Assembly: GCA_015063085.1 (NCBI GenBank)
Contig: SUTD01000005.1
Span: forward strand, 1-64,000
Direction: 5' to 3'
From: Methanocorpusculum parvum
GTDB taxonomy: Archaea; Halobacteriota; Methanomicrobia; Methanomicrobiales; Methanocorpusculaceae
Length of the DNA stretch: 64,000 bases
The translations under genes and the position numbers were made by a program. The notes beneath the pieces are model-generated. The model was not told the origin of the DNA. It worked only from the letters and a program-made list of their open reading frames with translations, and did no database searches. Shown here in pieces: positions 1 to 7,975 of the stretch. Numbering within the stretch: the stretch's first letter is position 1; each line of letters begins with the position of its first letter.

Positions 1-17
1 CAATAGATTAACATATC

Positions 18-2159
18 ATGAATGTCAGCGAAGGGCATCTCACACAGCAGTATCTCTTAGACTACCTAACCATCTTCGACAACATCGAAGAATCCTACGA
101 CCACCTCGTCTTACAGAATATGTTCCTCTACAGGATGAGTGTGGATGGAGGATTCCATGCACGTGTTGTCTCATCCATCTTAAACCACGAAGAAGACAGA
201 GGCTTGCTTCTCTCGCTTCTCAGTGACTGCGCAGAAGCAGACAACGCAAAATCATCCTTAAAGGAATGGCTTACCGCATCCTACGCGGCAGCAGACGGAA
301 AAAGAAAAGCAGTACTTGCCTGCCTCCTTCGCTCACATATCTCCGGAACAAACAAAACCGCAGAACTCTTCGCTGAATCAGAAACCAACATACCGGAATC
401 AATCTGGAGAAGCAAAAGCCGCGCAGCAGTAATTGACAAAATCAAAAACTCAGACATGTACTTTGGAGCCGGAAGACGCCCCTTCTGGCACGCCTTCCCG
501 CTTGACCTGGCAGCCGCACACTTAGCAGGCGTCAAAGATTTATCTGCCGACGTCATCTATGACGCAGTTGTCTGCGTTGCAGGCGCATGGTTCTCAACCC
601 TTTCCGAAGAGGAAATGATAATCTGGCTCAACATGCCGAGAGTAACTCCGGAAGAGTGGGAAAAAATCGTACGCCCTCTCTTAGACATCGCAGACCCGAC
701 GCCTGCGGTTTCTGCCGCCGACTGGCTCTATGCCTCAGGAAACTATGATGCAGCTCTCGACCTCTACGCAAACATCACCTTAGCATACGCCGGAAGTGAG
801 GCAGAAAAGCCCGCATTCGAAATGATGGGCGAAATCTTAACCGAGTTTGAAGACTTCGACAACGCATTCGAATCATACAAAAACGCCTTCCTCTTATGCA
901 GCAAGACCGACAAATATGCAATAGCTGAAGGTCTGAAGAATCTCTGCATCGCAGGAGAGGATTTAGGAGAGGGCATGCAGGAGTACTATGCAAGAATCAC
1001 AAGACTTGCAGAAGAACTTCCATCAGACAAACGCTGCATGCTGTACCTCTCATTCTCTGCTGCGATGCGCAAACGCAGAAACTATGCAAACGAGTACCGC
1101 TGGATAGAAGAAATCGTTGGAACAGCAGACTGCCCCGAAGAGATTTTCTCTGCCGCGATGAACAGGCTTTCCGAGATGAACATGCATCTCGACTACTCAG
1201 GAAATCCTGACACAGAAAAACTCTCGGCAGCAGATTCCGCAGTTGATGCAGCTCTTGCAGTCGAGAAGGGAGACTTTGCATACTTCGGATTCGATCCGGT
1301 CTGTGCTTTATTCTGGTACAACCGTGCAGCAAAAGCCGCGCCTGAGCTGAAGGACAGAATTCTTCCAAAGATGTTTTCCGCAGCCGTTGCCGCAGGGCTT
1401 GTCTCTGAGGCTGCAGGATATGCACGCGGCACTCCGGCATTGGAGGCGGTAGTTCACGCTCAGGATGCAGATGAGTTTGCACTCGCGGTAAATGCCGTAA
1501 ACAAGGCAGTCACCGCAAGTCTTTCCAGAGGCATTGAATCGGCAGCAGCTGTTATCTATCCGGCATTTCTTTTCCTCTCCGAAGAGAAGAGAAGGTCTGC
1601 CGCAGAGCAGATTTTATCCTCCCGCTCGACAAGAGACGATGAGCGCTCACGCGTGTCTCTTGCGCTTGGTTCGGTGTATCTCGATTTAGGTATGATTTCT
1701 GCTGCCCGCTCTATGCTGAGAGCAGCCCTTCGTGCAAATCCGGGAAGCGAGATTCGTTCCCGCATTTTAATCGAGCTTGCATGGATGGAAGCAGAAGAGG
1801 GAGAATACAAGCAGGCTGTCGAGACTTACCGCCTCGCATTAAAGCAGAACGAGCGTTTCCCGGCTGCATGGGCTGGTATTGCGAAGGCTTCGATTCGCAT
1901 GGGTGAGTTTGAGACAGCACTTGATGCTTCAAAGGAGGCTGTTTTGCTGAATCCGGCAGAGGATTCATACCGCCATATGAAAGAGGCTCTCGAAGTTGTC
2001 TGTGCTGAGCCGAAGTCTGAGACAGCAGACAAGCTCTTCTGTCTTCCGGGAGCAGAGAATACCGCATATGCGGCAGTTCTCTATGCGGAAGCATCCGGAA
2101 AGGATGCTGCTGCTGCATGGAGTGCTTCAGGCGTTTTAGACGTTCTGGCTTTCCGATAA
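18..2159 (+). CDS. TPR-repeat protein of unknown function
   Basis: A 713-residue soluble protein with no signal peptide or membrane segment. Alanine-rich helical pairs typical of tetratricopeptide repeats are visible around residues 225-330 and again near 560-655, where alternating W/Y-G-A-Y-A patterns and NPGS/NPAE turns between helices recur. TPR arrays usually act as protein-binding scaffolds. No catalytic motif is visible, so the partner and process are unknown. An in-frame TAA at 9-11 fixes the first possible ATG at 18. There is no clear Shine-Dalgarno, so translation may be leaderless. The gene lies 31 bases ahead of hpt in the same direction and may be co-transcribed with it. Being a real protein is very likely; its function is open. 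Confidence 0.8.
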   Translation: MNVSEGHLTQQYLLDYLTIFDNIEESYDHLVLQNMFLYRMSVDGGFHARVVSSILNHEEDRGLLLSLLSDCAEADNAKSSLKEWLTASYAAADGKRKAVLACLLRSHISGTNKTAELFAESETNIPESIWRSKSRAAVIDKIKNSDMYFGAGRRPFWHAFPLDLAAAHLAGVKDLSADVIYDAVVCVAGAWFSTLSEEEMIIWLNMPRVTPEEWEKIVRPLLDIADPTPAVSAADWLYASGNYDAALDLYANITLAYAGSEAEKPAFEMMGEILTEFEDFDNAFESYKNAFLLCSKTDKYAIAEGLKNLCIAGEDLGEGMQEYYARITRLAEELPSDKRCMLYLSFSAAMRKRRNYANEYRWIEEIVGTADCPEEIFSAAMNRLSEMNMHLDYSGNPDTEKLSAADSAVDAALAVEKGDFAYFGFDPVCALFWYNRAAKAAPELKDRILPKMFSAAVAAGLVSEAAGYARGTPALEAVVHAQDADEFALAVNAVNKAVTASLSRGIESAAAVIYPAFLFLSEEKRRSAAEQILSSRSTRDDERSRVSLALGSVYLDLGMISAARSMLRAALRANPGSEIRSRILIELAWMEAEEGEYKQAVETYRLALKQNERFPAAWAGIAKASIRMGEFETALDASKEAVLLNPAEDSYRHMKEALEVVCAEPKSETADKLFCLPGAENTAYAAVLYAEASGKDAAAAWSASGVLDVLAFR

Positions 2160-2190
2160 CAATATTTCTTTTTCCGTCGAATCAGTATCT

Positions 2191-2712
2191 ATGACGGATA
2201 CGATAGACGTTTTACTTTCCGAAGACGTCATTGATGCAAGAATCAGAGAGCTTGCGGCTCAGATTGACGCTGATTACGCAGGAAAGAGTGTAACTCTTCT
2301 CTGCACATTAAAAGGCGCGGTGTTTTTCGCCTGCGAGCTTGCAAAGCGGATTACCGTTCCGGTCTTTATGGAGTTTATCCAGACGGCAAGTTATGTCGGA
2401 ACAAAATCCACCGGCAGTGTGTCCATGAAGCTTGATGTCGATGATGACGCAGTAACGGACAAAAATATCATAATCATTGAGGATGTTATCGACACTGGAA
2501 GAACGCTTTCGATTGTAAAAGAGATGATTCAGGCGAAAAATCCGGCATCACTTAAGGTCTGCTCTCTTTTGGATAAACATGAGTGCCGTGTTGTCCCGTT
2601 TGAAGGGGACTATATCGGATTTACCATCGGAAACGAGTTTGTTGTTGGATACGGTCTTGATGTTGACCAGAAATACCGAAACCTTCCCTATATCGGGGTA
2701 GTACGGAATTAA
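2191..2712 (+). CDS. hpt: Hypoxanthine phosphoribosyltransferase (bacterial Hpt type)
   Basis: A 173-residue cytoplasmic enzyme of the type I phosphoribosyltransferase family. It salvages hypoxanthine (and probably guanine) with PRPP to give IMP/GMP. The PRPP-binding loop is clear near residues 93-106 (IIIIEDVIDTGRTL). The flexible-loop region contains SYVGTKSTG, and the VGYGLDVDQKYRNLPYIG tail is typical of bacterial-type HPRT. Length fits the family. The ATG at 2191 is the only sensible start. A convergent T/A tract separates it from secD. Substrate preference between hypoxanthine and guanine cannot be read from sequence. Confidence 0.88.
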   Translation: MTDTIDVLLSEDVIDARIRELAAQIDADYAGKSVTLLCTLKGAVFFACELAKRITVPVFMEFIQTASYVGTKSTGSVSMKLDVDDDAVTDKNIIIIEDVIDTGRTLSIVKEMIQAKNPASLKVCSLLDKHECRVVPFEGDYIGFTIGNEFVVGYGLDVDQKYRNLPYIGVVRN

Positions 2713-2713
2713 T

Positions 2714-2733
2714 ACTTTTTTTTAAAAAAAAGA
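2714..2733. terminator. Bidirectional T/A-rich terminator between convergent genes
   Basis: An eight-T run followed at once by an A run lies in the 24-base gap between the stops of hpt (plus) and secD (minus). It gives each transcript a U-rich 3' end, the usual archaeal termination signal. There is no GC-rich stem. Confidence 0.45.
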
Positions 2734-2736
2734 AGG

Positions 2737-4227
2737 TTAGTTCTTCTTCGAGAGAATCTCCATCACAATTCTGCCGTAGGCAGGCCGGGTGATGAGAACT
2801 CCGATTAAGATACCGAGGATATTGATGATGGCAAATCCTTTCAGCGTGGATAAGTCCATGATGATTAAGGGGAACATGGCGATAATTACTGTGGCTGCCG
2901 ACGTCATGATGATAAGAAGCGCTCTCTTTAAGCGTTTCAGGTAGAGAACCTTTGACGGAACGCGTCCTTCGTGCATCACCTCATCGGTGATAATGACTAA
3001 CTGGTCGATTCCGGTTCCAAGTACCGCAATCAACGCTGCGATTGCCGCTAAATCCAGCTGCTGGATGAAGACGGAGATTCCAAGCAGGATGACGATTTCT
3101 GCGACGTTTGTTAAGACCATCGGCAAAACAATGGCGGCAACTCTGTATCTGAGATATACTGATATGGAAACCGCGGCAAGGGCGGCAATTCCGGCAACGA
3201 TACAGATAATCTTGAAGTAGTCGCCAAGGGCGGCAGAGGTCGAGCCTGATCCGGCAATCTCCACTTCGACCGGCAGAGCGCCTGCCCGTAAGTGGACTTC
3301 CAGTTCCTGTGCCTTCTGCTTTCCTTCGTCTCCGGTTCCGGTCGATGCGGAGAGCTGATTTACCGGGTGCTTCGAGATTTCGGATGCGAGACCATAGGAG
3401 AGCGGAGCACTGTAGACGAGCTCTTCATCCAGATACATGTTGATGTTGTGAGATCCCGGATTTTTGGTAGCGCCTGTTTCGATACATGCCTGCTGCAGAG
3501 CACGCGCCCCTGCATCATCGAGTGTGAAACCGACTCCCCAGACACCGGTTCCCGGATCCATCATCGGAGTCTGAACAGAGATGACTGAATCTCCGTAGAG
3601 GACATGGTCAGTGTTTTCTCCGGTTGTCTGGATTCTGATTTCAAAGAGACCCTGCTTTCCGACAATTTCCTGAGCCTCCTGCATGTCAACACCGGCAAGC
3701 TCGACACGGACATACTGGGCAATGCCGTTGATGCCGGTTAAGACGTTCACTTTCACATCACTGGTTCCAAGACTGTTTACTTTGGATTCCAGAATGCGTT
3801 TTACTGAATCTGCAGTATCGCCCCCAACTCCTGCCTCGGAGCTGATGAAGACCGCACCTGCCTTTTCCACTGCGGCTTTGAGTTCTGCTTCGTTGAATTT
3901 CTTATCCACTTCGACTTTTCCGAGGTCTATGGGGATTACGGTACAGTCTAAGGTCTCAGCCATGGAGCGTGCAACTGCGCTGATATCGACCGGAGTCTGA
4001 ACCGTTACAACATCTGCCTGGAATTCGAGCTGAATCCATGAACCGCCTTCTAAGTCAAGACCGAACTGGAGGTTCGTGACCCCTTCCCGGTCTCCGACCG
4101 GTGCAAATATGGCGATTAAGGCCGCGAGAACCAGAACCGAGGCAATAATTACGTATGGGTCGCGGATAATTGCGGCAATTCCGTGGTATTCCTTCTTCTC
4201 GCGTTTCTGTACCGGCTGTTTCTTCAT
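2737..4227 (-). CDS. secD: Preprotein translocase subunit SecD
   Basis: A 496-residue membrane protein that assists Sec-dependent export, with SecF using the ion gradient to pull substrates across. One N-terminal membrane helix (about residues 27-45) is followed by the family motif FGLDLEGGSW near 57-66, a large extracytoplasmic region with the P1-like domain, and five C-terminal helices (about 340-490). The usual GTGIDQLVIITDE segment in the membrane core is present. Archaeal SecD commonly has this size. It overlaps the end of secF by four bases (ATGA-type coupling), so the two are translated as one operon, secF first. Confidence 0.93.
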   Translation of the reverse strand: MKKQPVQKREKKEYHGIAAIIRDPYVIIASVLVLAALIAIFAPVGDREGVTNLQFGLDLEGGSWIQLEFQADVVTVQTPVDISAVARSMAETLDCTVIPIDLGKVEVDKKFNEAELKAAVEKAGAVFISSEAGVGGDTADSVKRILESKVNSLGTSDVKVNVLTGINGIAQYVRVELAGVDMQEAQEIVGKQGLFEIRIQTTGENTDHVLYGDSVISVQTPMMDPGTGVWGVGFTLDDAGARALQQACIETGATKNPGSHNINMYLDEELVYSAPLSYGLASEISKHPVNQLSASTGTGDEGKQKAQELEVHLRAGALPVEVEIAGSGSTSAALGDYFKIICIVAGIAALAAVSISVYLRYRVAAIVLPMVLTNVAEIVILLGISVFIQQLDLAAIAALIAVLGTGIDQLVIITDEVMHEGRVPSKVLYLKRLKRALLIIMTSAATVIIAMFPLIIMDLSTLKGFAIINILGILIGVLITRPAYGRIVMEILSKKN

Positions 4228-5087
4228 CTTCTGACCTCCAGCATGTGTTTCTGTGCATACATCCGCAATATTCCTGCATTGAAGGCCCAGGTAAATATCA
4301 GATCAGATATAAGGCCGATTAAGAGTACGGCAGAGATGGTGTAGAGGGTCGGCACATTTCCGATTAACGAGACGATAAACATGGCAAGGATTGCACAGAA
4401 GGTGGTCGATGTCATGATGAATCCGGTGCGGAATGCTCCTTCCATTTTTTCTTCGAGTCTGCCCTGCCGTTTGAGGACTTTTGTTGTCAGCAGGATGTTG
4501 CTGTCAACCGAGTATCCGATGAGCATGAGAAGGGCTGCGGTTGTTGCAAGCGATAGCTCGATTCCGCAGATGTCCATCACTGCAGAGGTAATTGTGATGT
4601 CGGCAACGGCAGCAAAGACGACTGTTAATGCCGGAAGCAGTTTTCTAAAGGCGATAAAGACCACTGCAGCCATTCCGATGAATGCAAAAAGCAGTGCTAA
4701 GAATGCCTGTTTCTGGAGTGTTTCTCCAAAGTTTGCGCCAATCTGGTCGATTCCGGCATCCGGATATCCTGCGAGGATATAGTCGTTGAATGTCATCATC
4801 TCTTCGTTTGACATTGGTCCGAATTTGAGGTAATATCCACCGGAGATTCCTTCGTCAATGGATTTGAGGTCGTAACCTGCGAAGTAGGCTTCAATTTCCT
4901 CTTTGGTGTCATCAGTATGGAGGGTGACTGCGGTACCACCGGCAAAGTCAATGCCCGGAGTGACCGGCATCCCCGTTATGATGAAGGTAATGAGGACAAT
5001 AACTGCGGCAATCCCAAACAGTGCAGCAGGTATTGCTACCATCTTTTTGGTGTCGTAGCGGTTAATGTCGTATCTGAATTTCTTCAT
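4224..5087 (-). CDS. secF: Preprotein translocase subunit SecF
   Basis: A 287-residue partner of SecD with six predicted membrane helices. The hallmark GIDFAGGTAV motif follows the first helix (near residues 46-55). The C-terminal helices contain LMLIGYSVDSNILLTTKVLK, typical of SecF. It is first in the secFD operon and shares a four-base overlap with secD. The ATG at 5087 gives a normal N-terminus; the upstream region is AT-rich. Confidence 0.93.
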   Translation of the reverse strand: MKKFRYDINRYDTKKMVAIPAALFGIAAVIVLITFIITGMPVTPGIDFAGGTAVTLHTDDTKEEIEAYFAGYDLKSIDEGISGGYYLKFGPMSNEEMMTFNDYILAGYPDAGIDQIGANFGETLQKQAFLALLFAFIGMAAVVFIAFRKLLPALTVVFAAVADITITSAVMDICGIELSLATTAALLMLIGYSVDSNILLTTKVLKRQGRLEEKMEGAFRTGFIMTSTTFCAILAMFIVSLIGNVPTLYTISAVLLIGLISDLIFTWAFNAGILRMYAQKHMLEVRR

Positions 5088-5408
5088 ACGTATGTATAGT
5101 TTTGAAGTTCATAGAATAAATACAAATTCAAGACGCCTGCTGTCAACAAATCCGCGTGAGTTTTCGGTTTGCCATATTTTTGCCGTTAACTGTTTCGGAA
5201 ATTTCGGCATGCCCGAAATGTTTTGGGCGAGCGTTTATCACAACCGAACAACACATAGATGTAGTGAGGTGAGATAAAACGACCTGGATTCGCTAAGATT
5301 GGTAAGAAGGAAACATGGGTAAGACCTCTCAATACCATGATTATATCGACAATGTACCAGCAAACTTACAGTCACTTTTCCTTCTTTTGTTTTTCAAAAA
5401 AAGTTGTT
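5088..5408. other. Intergenic region between secF and the ABC-2 permease gene
   Basis: About 320 bases with no supported gene. The left part must hold the secFD promoter, reading leftward. A plus-oriented GAGGTGAG resembling a Shine-Dalgarno lies near 5266-5273 but no ATG/GTG/TTG at proper spacing opens a frame. A short reading frame from ATG 5315 runs into the convergent permease gene and has no recognisable sequence. The right end (near 5376-5405) is T/A-rich and could terminate transcripts. Confidence 0.4.
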
Positions 5409-6014
5409 TTAGAATTCTTTTTTCGCATATATTCTCTGGCTTACAAGATATGATGCCGCACAGCAGAGAATAGATACTGCAAGTATTCCAAATCCTGACG
5501 GCAGAAGTGCTGCCTTGCCTGTCACAAACAGCGCAATAGAGCCGAAGAGCACTCCCATCTGGATGAAGCCGAGAATGGTTAGCCCGATTTTTGCCGGTTT
5601 TGACATCCCGAAATCAAGCAGACAGCATACCGGAATGGACACTGAGCCGTAGATTATACTGAATGCAATAGATGGAATCAGCAGAGGGCGAAATCCTTCA
5701 AAGAACAGACAAAGAGCAGTCCCAATCAGGATTGTGACGGCAAACGATACCGCAAAGAGCAGATAGCGTGCCCGCACAACATCCTTTCTCGAAAAGCGGG
5801 TGGTGAGGAGGAAACCCTCAAAGTTCTCCGATACATTTCCTCCCGCAACCAACTCAACCACTTTCGGGGCAAAGCAGATGATTCCAAGAAAGGCAACAAT
5901 GTAAACTCCGGAAACCCCGAAACACACCATCAGGAAAACAAGTCCTGCGAGCAGAGCAAGTATGCGGTGTTTGTGCGTCAGGAAATCCGAGTAGAGCAGA
6001 TTTGCATACTTCAT
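5409..6014 (-). CDS. ABC-2 type transporter permease (YtrC/D-like)
   Basis: A 201-residue membrane protein with about six helices. It is homologous in layout to its upstream neighbour: both begin MKYANLLYSD/MIYKGLLYKD, contain a cytoplasmic SRKD/EIVRxxYLL segment after the second helix pair (about residues 70-90), and end SQ(R/K)IYAKxEF. The two permeases are therefore an ancient duplicate pair and probably form a heterodimer driven by the ATPase encoded upstream. Substrate is unknown; relatives linked to GntR/YtrA regulators often export peptides or act in cell-envelope stress. Last gene of a four-gene minus-strand operon, one base after its neighbour. Confidence 0.75.
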   Translation of the reverse strand: MKYANLLYSDFLTHKHRILALLAGLVFLMVCFGVSGVYIVAFLGIICFAPKVVELVAGGNVSENFEGFLLTTRFSRKDVVRARYLLFAVSFAVTILIGTALCLFFEGFRPLLIPSIAFSIIYGSVSIPVCCLLDFGMSKPAKIGLTILGFIQMGVLFGSIALFVTGKAALLPSGFGILAVSILCCAASYLVSQRIYAKKEF

Positions 6015-6015
6015 T

Positions 6016-6651
6016 TTAGAACTCTCTTTTCGCGTAGATTTTCTGGCTTATGGAATAAGACACTCCGTATGCGGCAAGACTTAACACGAGCACTCCAATC
6101 AGAAGCGGGATTGTTGATGCCGCAAATTCAAGGAACATCGTGAATCCAAATGTTGCTCCGTAAAGTCCTGCAACCACTATCAGAACGGCAAAGGCCACAT
6201 ATCTGGATGTGTGCTGCCCGAACTTCAGATAGATTGGAATCATAACAGCCCCGTAGACAAGAGCATAGCAGAATCCGACAACGAGCATCAGAAACAGCCA
6301 CTCCTCTCCGCTGAACACCGGGATAAGCGATATCAGCAGAAGAATCACTGCGGAAATCAGAAATGCTCCGGTAAGGAAGAGTATCTGTAAAAGATACTTC
6401 GAGCGGACAATCTCTTTTCTTGAAACAGGAGCTGTCAGGACAAATGAATCCCATCCGTCGGTTTCATCGTAGATAAGAGTTGACTCAACTACCTTTACTG
6501 CAAACACCATAAGCATGATGCAGAGTGCAAGAAACCCACCGGTAAATCCAAGCGTAATGCTGAAGAGCAGGAAGAGCACTGCTAAAGCTACGATCGGGAA
6601 GGATTCCTTTAAAAGAAACAAATCTTTGTAGAGAAGTCCTTTGTAAATCAT
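6016..6651 (-). CDS. ABC-2 type transporter permease (paralogue of the next gene)
   Basis: A 211-residue polytopic membrane protein with about six helices and the SRKEIVRSKYLL cytoplasmic segment (about residues 76-87) shared with the downstream permease. Its start overlaps the end of the ATPase gene by four bases (ATGA), indicating translational coupling. With the ATPase and second permease it would make a complete ABC exporter. The substrate cannot be deduced. Confidence 0.75.
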   Translation of the reverse strand: MIYKGLLYKDLFLLKESFPIVALAVLFLLFSITLGFTGGFLALCIMLMVFAVKVVESTLIYDETDGWDSFVLTAPVSRKEIVRSKYLLQILFLTGAFLISAVILLLISLIPVFSGEEWLFLMLVVGFCYALVYGAVMIPIYLKFGQHTSRYVAFAVLIVVAGLYGATFGFTMFLEFAASTIPLLIGVLVLSLAAYGVSYSISQKIYAKREF

Positions 6652-7508
6652 ACCTCATCACCTCTTGCATAGAACAGCATCAGTGCTTCAGTGGTTACCG
6701 AATCAATGACTGCATCAGGATTTCTCATGCGGAACTGTTCCTTATTCCGCACAAGAATCTCGCATCCGAACTGATTCTTTCTGATGCGAAGAAGTCCTTC
6801 GCGCTCTGCATCAAGGGCTTTTGCTTCCTCGACACTGCATTTCAGAATACCTGCTTCTCCTAAGAGTTCGTCGGTTGTAACCGAGAAGAGAATCTCTCCG
6901 TCGTGGATGAAGGTTAAGTAGTCTGCAATCTTGTCGATGTCGCTTGTGATGTGCGATGAGAAGAGGATTGCATGGTTTTCGTCCTGCATGAAATCCTGGA
7001 AAATCTCCAGGACCTCATCGCGTACAACGGGGTCAAGACCTGCAGTCGGCTCATCTAAGATTAAGAGCTCCGGGTGGTGAGAGAGTGCAATAGCTATTTC
7101 GAGCTTCATCCGCATTCCGCGGGATAAGTCTTTGATTTTCTTTTCTGCGTCGAGATTAAAGCGGTTTAAGTACTCTGCGAAAAGTTCTGCATCAAAGTCT
7201 TCAAAGATATGCGGGAAAATTTTTGCGGCTTGTCTTATTCGAAGGGTTTTATGCAGGTGTAAGTCATCGAATACAACACCAATCTTTGCCCGGACTGATG
7301 CGTCTTCTATGCTTCCGCCAAGAACGCTGATGTCTCCTGAATCTTTTCTGATGAGGCCTAATACAGCCTTAATCGTAGTTGTTTTTCCTGCGCCGTTTTC
7401 TCCGATGAAACCCATCACAGCTCCGCGCGGGAGAGTGAATGAGACATCTTTTAGAGCAAATCTGTCAAAAGATTTGTTTAAGCTGTGTACTTCTAAAGCA
7501 TTCTGCAT
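6648..7508 (-). CDS. ABC transporter ATP-binding protein
   Basis: A 286-residue ATPase. The Walker A GENGAGKTT is near residues 37-45, the signature is degenerate but recognisable (LSRGMRMKLEIA, about 123-134), Walker B is LLILDEPTAGLDP (about 144-156), and the switch histidine sits in LFSSHIT. The C-terminal 70 residues form an extra regulatory domain seen in ABC-2 exporters. It lies between the GntR regulator (5-base gap) and the two permeases and energises them. Confidence 0.9.
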   Translation of the reverse strand: MQNALEVHSLNKSFDRFALKDVSFTLPRGAVMGFIGENGAGKTTTIKAVLGLIRKDSGDISVLGGSIEDASVRAKIGVVFDDLHLHKTLRIRQAAKIFPHIFEDFDAELFAEYLNRFNLDAEKKIKDLSRGMRMKLEIAIALSHHPELLILDEPTAGLDPVVRDEVLEIFQDFMQDENHAILFSSHITSDIDKIADYLTFIHDGEILFSVTTDELLGEAGILKCSVEEAKALDAEREGLLRIRKNQFGCEILVRNKEQFRMRNPDAVIDSVTTEALMLFYARGDEV

Positions 7509-7513
7509 TGTTT

Positions 7514-7888
7514 TTACTCCAAATCGAAGAGTGCATCAAGCATCTCCTGTAATTCTTCTTTTGTAATTCCGTAGGTTTTTGCGGTGTCAACCGCTTTCTG
7601 CAGATGTTCTTCTGCATTTTTCAGCTGTTGTTCGCGGAGGATGTCTGGATTTTTCCTTGATACAAAGCTTCCTTTGCCGACAACGGTTTCGATAAATCCG
7701 TCACGTTCAAGGTCGGTGTATGCCCGCTTTGTTGTAATCACACTGATTCTAAGTTCTTTAGCCAGGAGACGCATGCTTGGAAGTGCAGCGCCGTCTTCTA
7801 ATTCGCCGGAGAGAATCATCCGCTTTATCTGAGCTGTTATCTGCTCGTAAATTGGTTTTCCGCTTGAGTTGCTTATGATGATGTTCAG
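7514..7888 (-). CDS. GntR-family transcriptional repressor, YtrA subfamily
   Basis: About 124 residues. The N-terminal winged helix carries the YtrA-type signature KPIYEQITAQIKRMILSGEL, followed by LPSMRLLAKELRISVITTKRAYTDLERDGFI and GKGSFV, and a short C-terminal dimerisation helix. It probably controls the downstream ABC exporter and itself. The start is unusual. Relatives begin MNIIISNSSGKPIYEQI, but here the matching first codon is CTG at 7888, five bases after a strong GGAGGTGG. A longer frame from ATG 7930 would add 14 residues unlike the family and would put the operator palindrome inside the gene. I prefer the CTG start. Confidence 0.8.
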   Translation of the reverse strand: MNIIISNSSGKPIYEQITAQIKRMILSGELEDGAALPSMRLLAKELRISVITTKRAYTDLERDGFIETVVGKGSFVSRKNPDILREQQLKNAEEHLQKAVDTAKTYGITKEELQEMLDALFDLE

Positions 7889-7908
7889 ATAACCACCTCC
7901 TGCAATAT

Positions 7909-7929
7909 TGTATATATTGATTATATACA
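7909..7929. promoter_or_regulatory. Operator palindrome for the GntR/YtrA regulator
   Basis: A perfect 8-bp inverted repeat, TGTATATA-N5-TATATACA, lies 20 bases upstream of the preferred CTG start of the regulator gene and overlaps the only AT-rich promoter-like stretch there. Size and symmetry suit a dimeric GntR protein. It suggests autorepression of the whole four-gene operon. Binding is inferred. Confidence 0.65.
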
Positions 7930-7975
7930 TTAATACTTTCGGTGCTCCGAAGCATTCCGGCAGACTGCAAAAAAA

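Noticed and set aside
5270-5400. Possible ribosomal protein L32e-like fragment (IKRPGFAKIGKKETWVRP)
   Set aside because: No start codon, only a loose pattern match, and it runs into the convergent permease gene.
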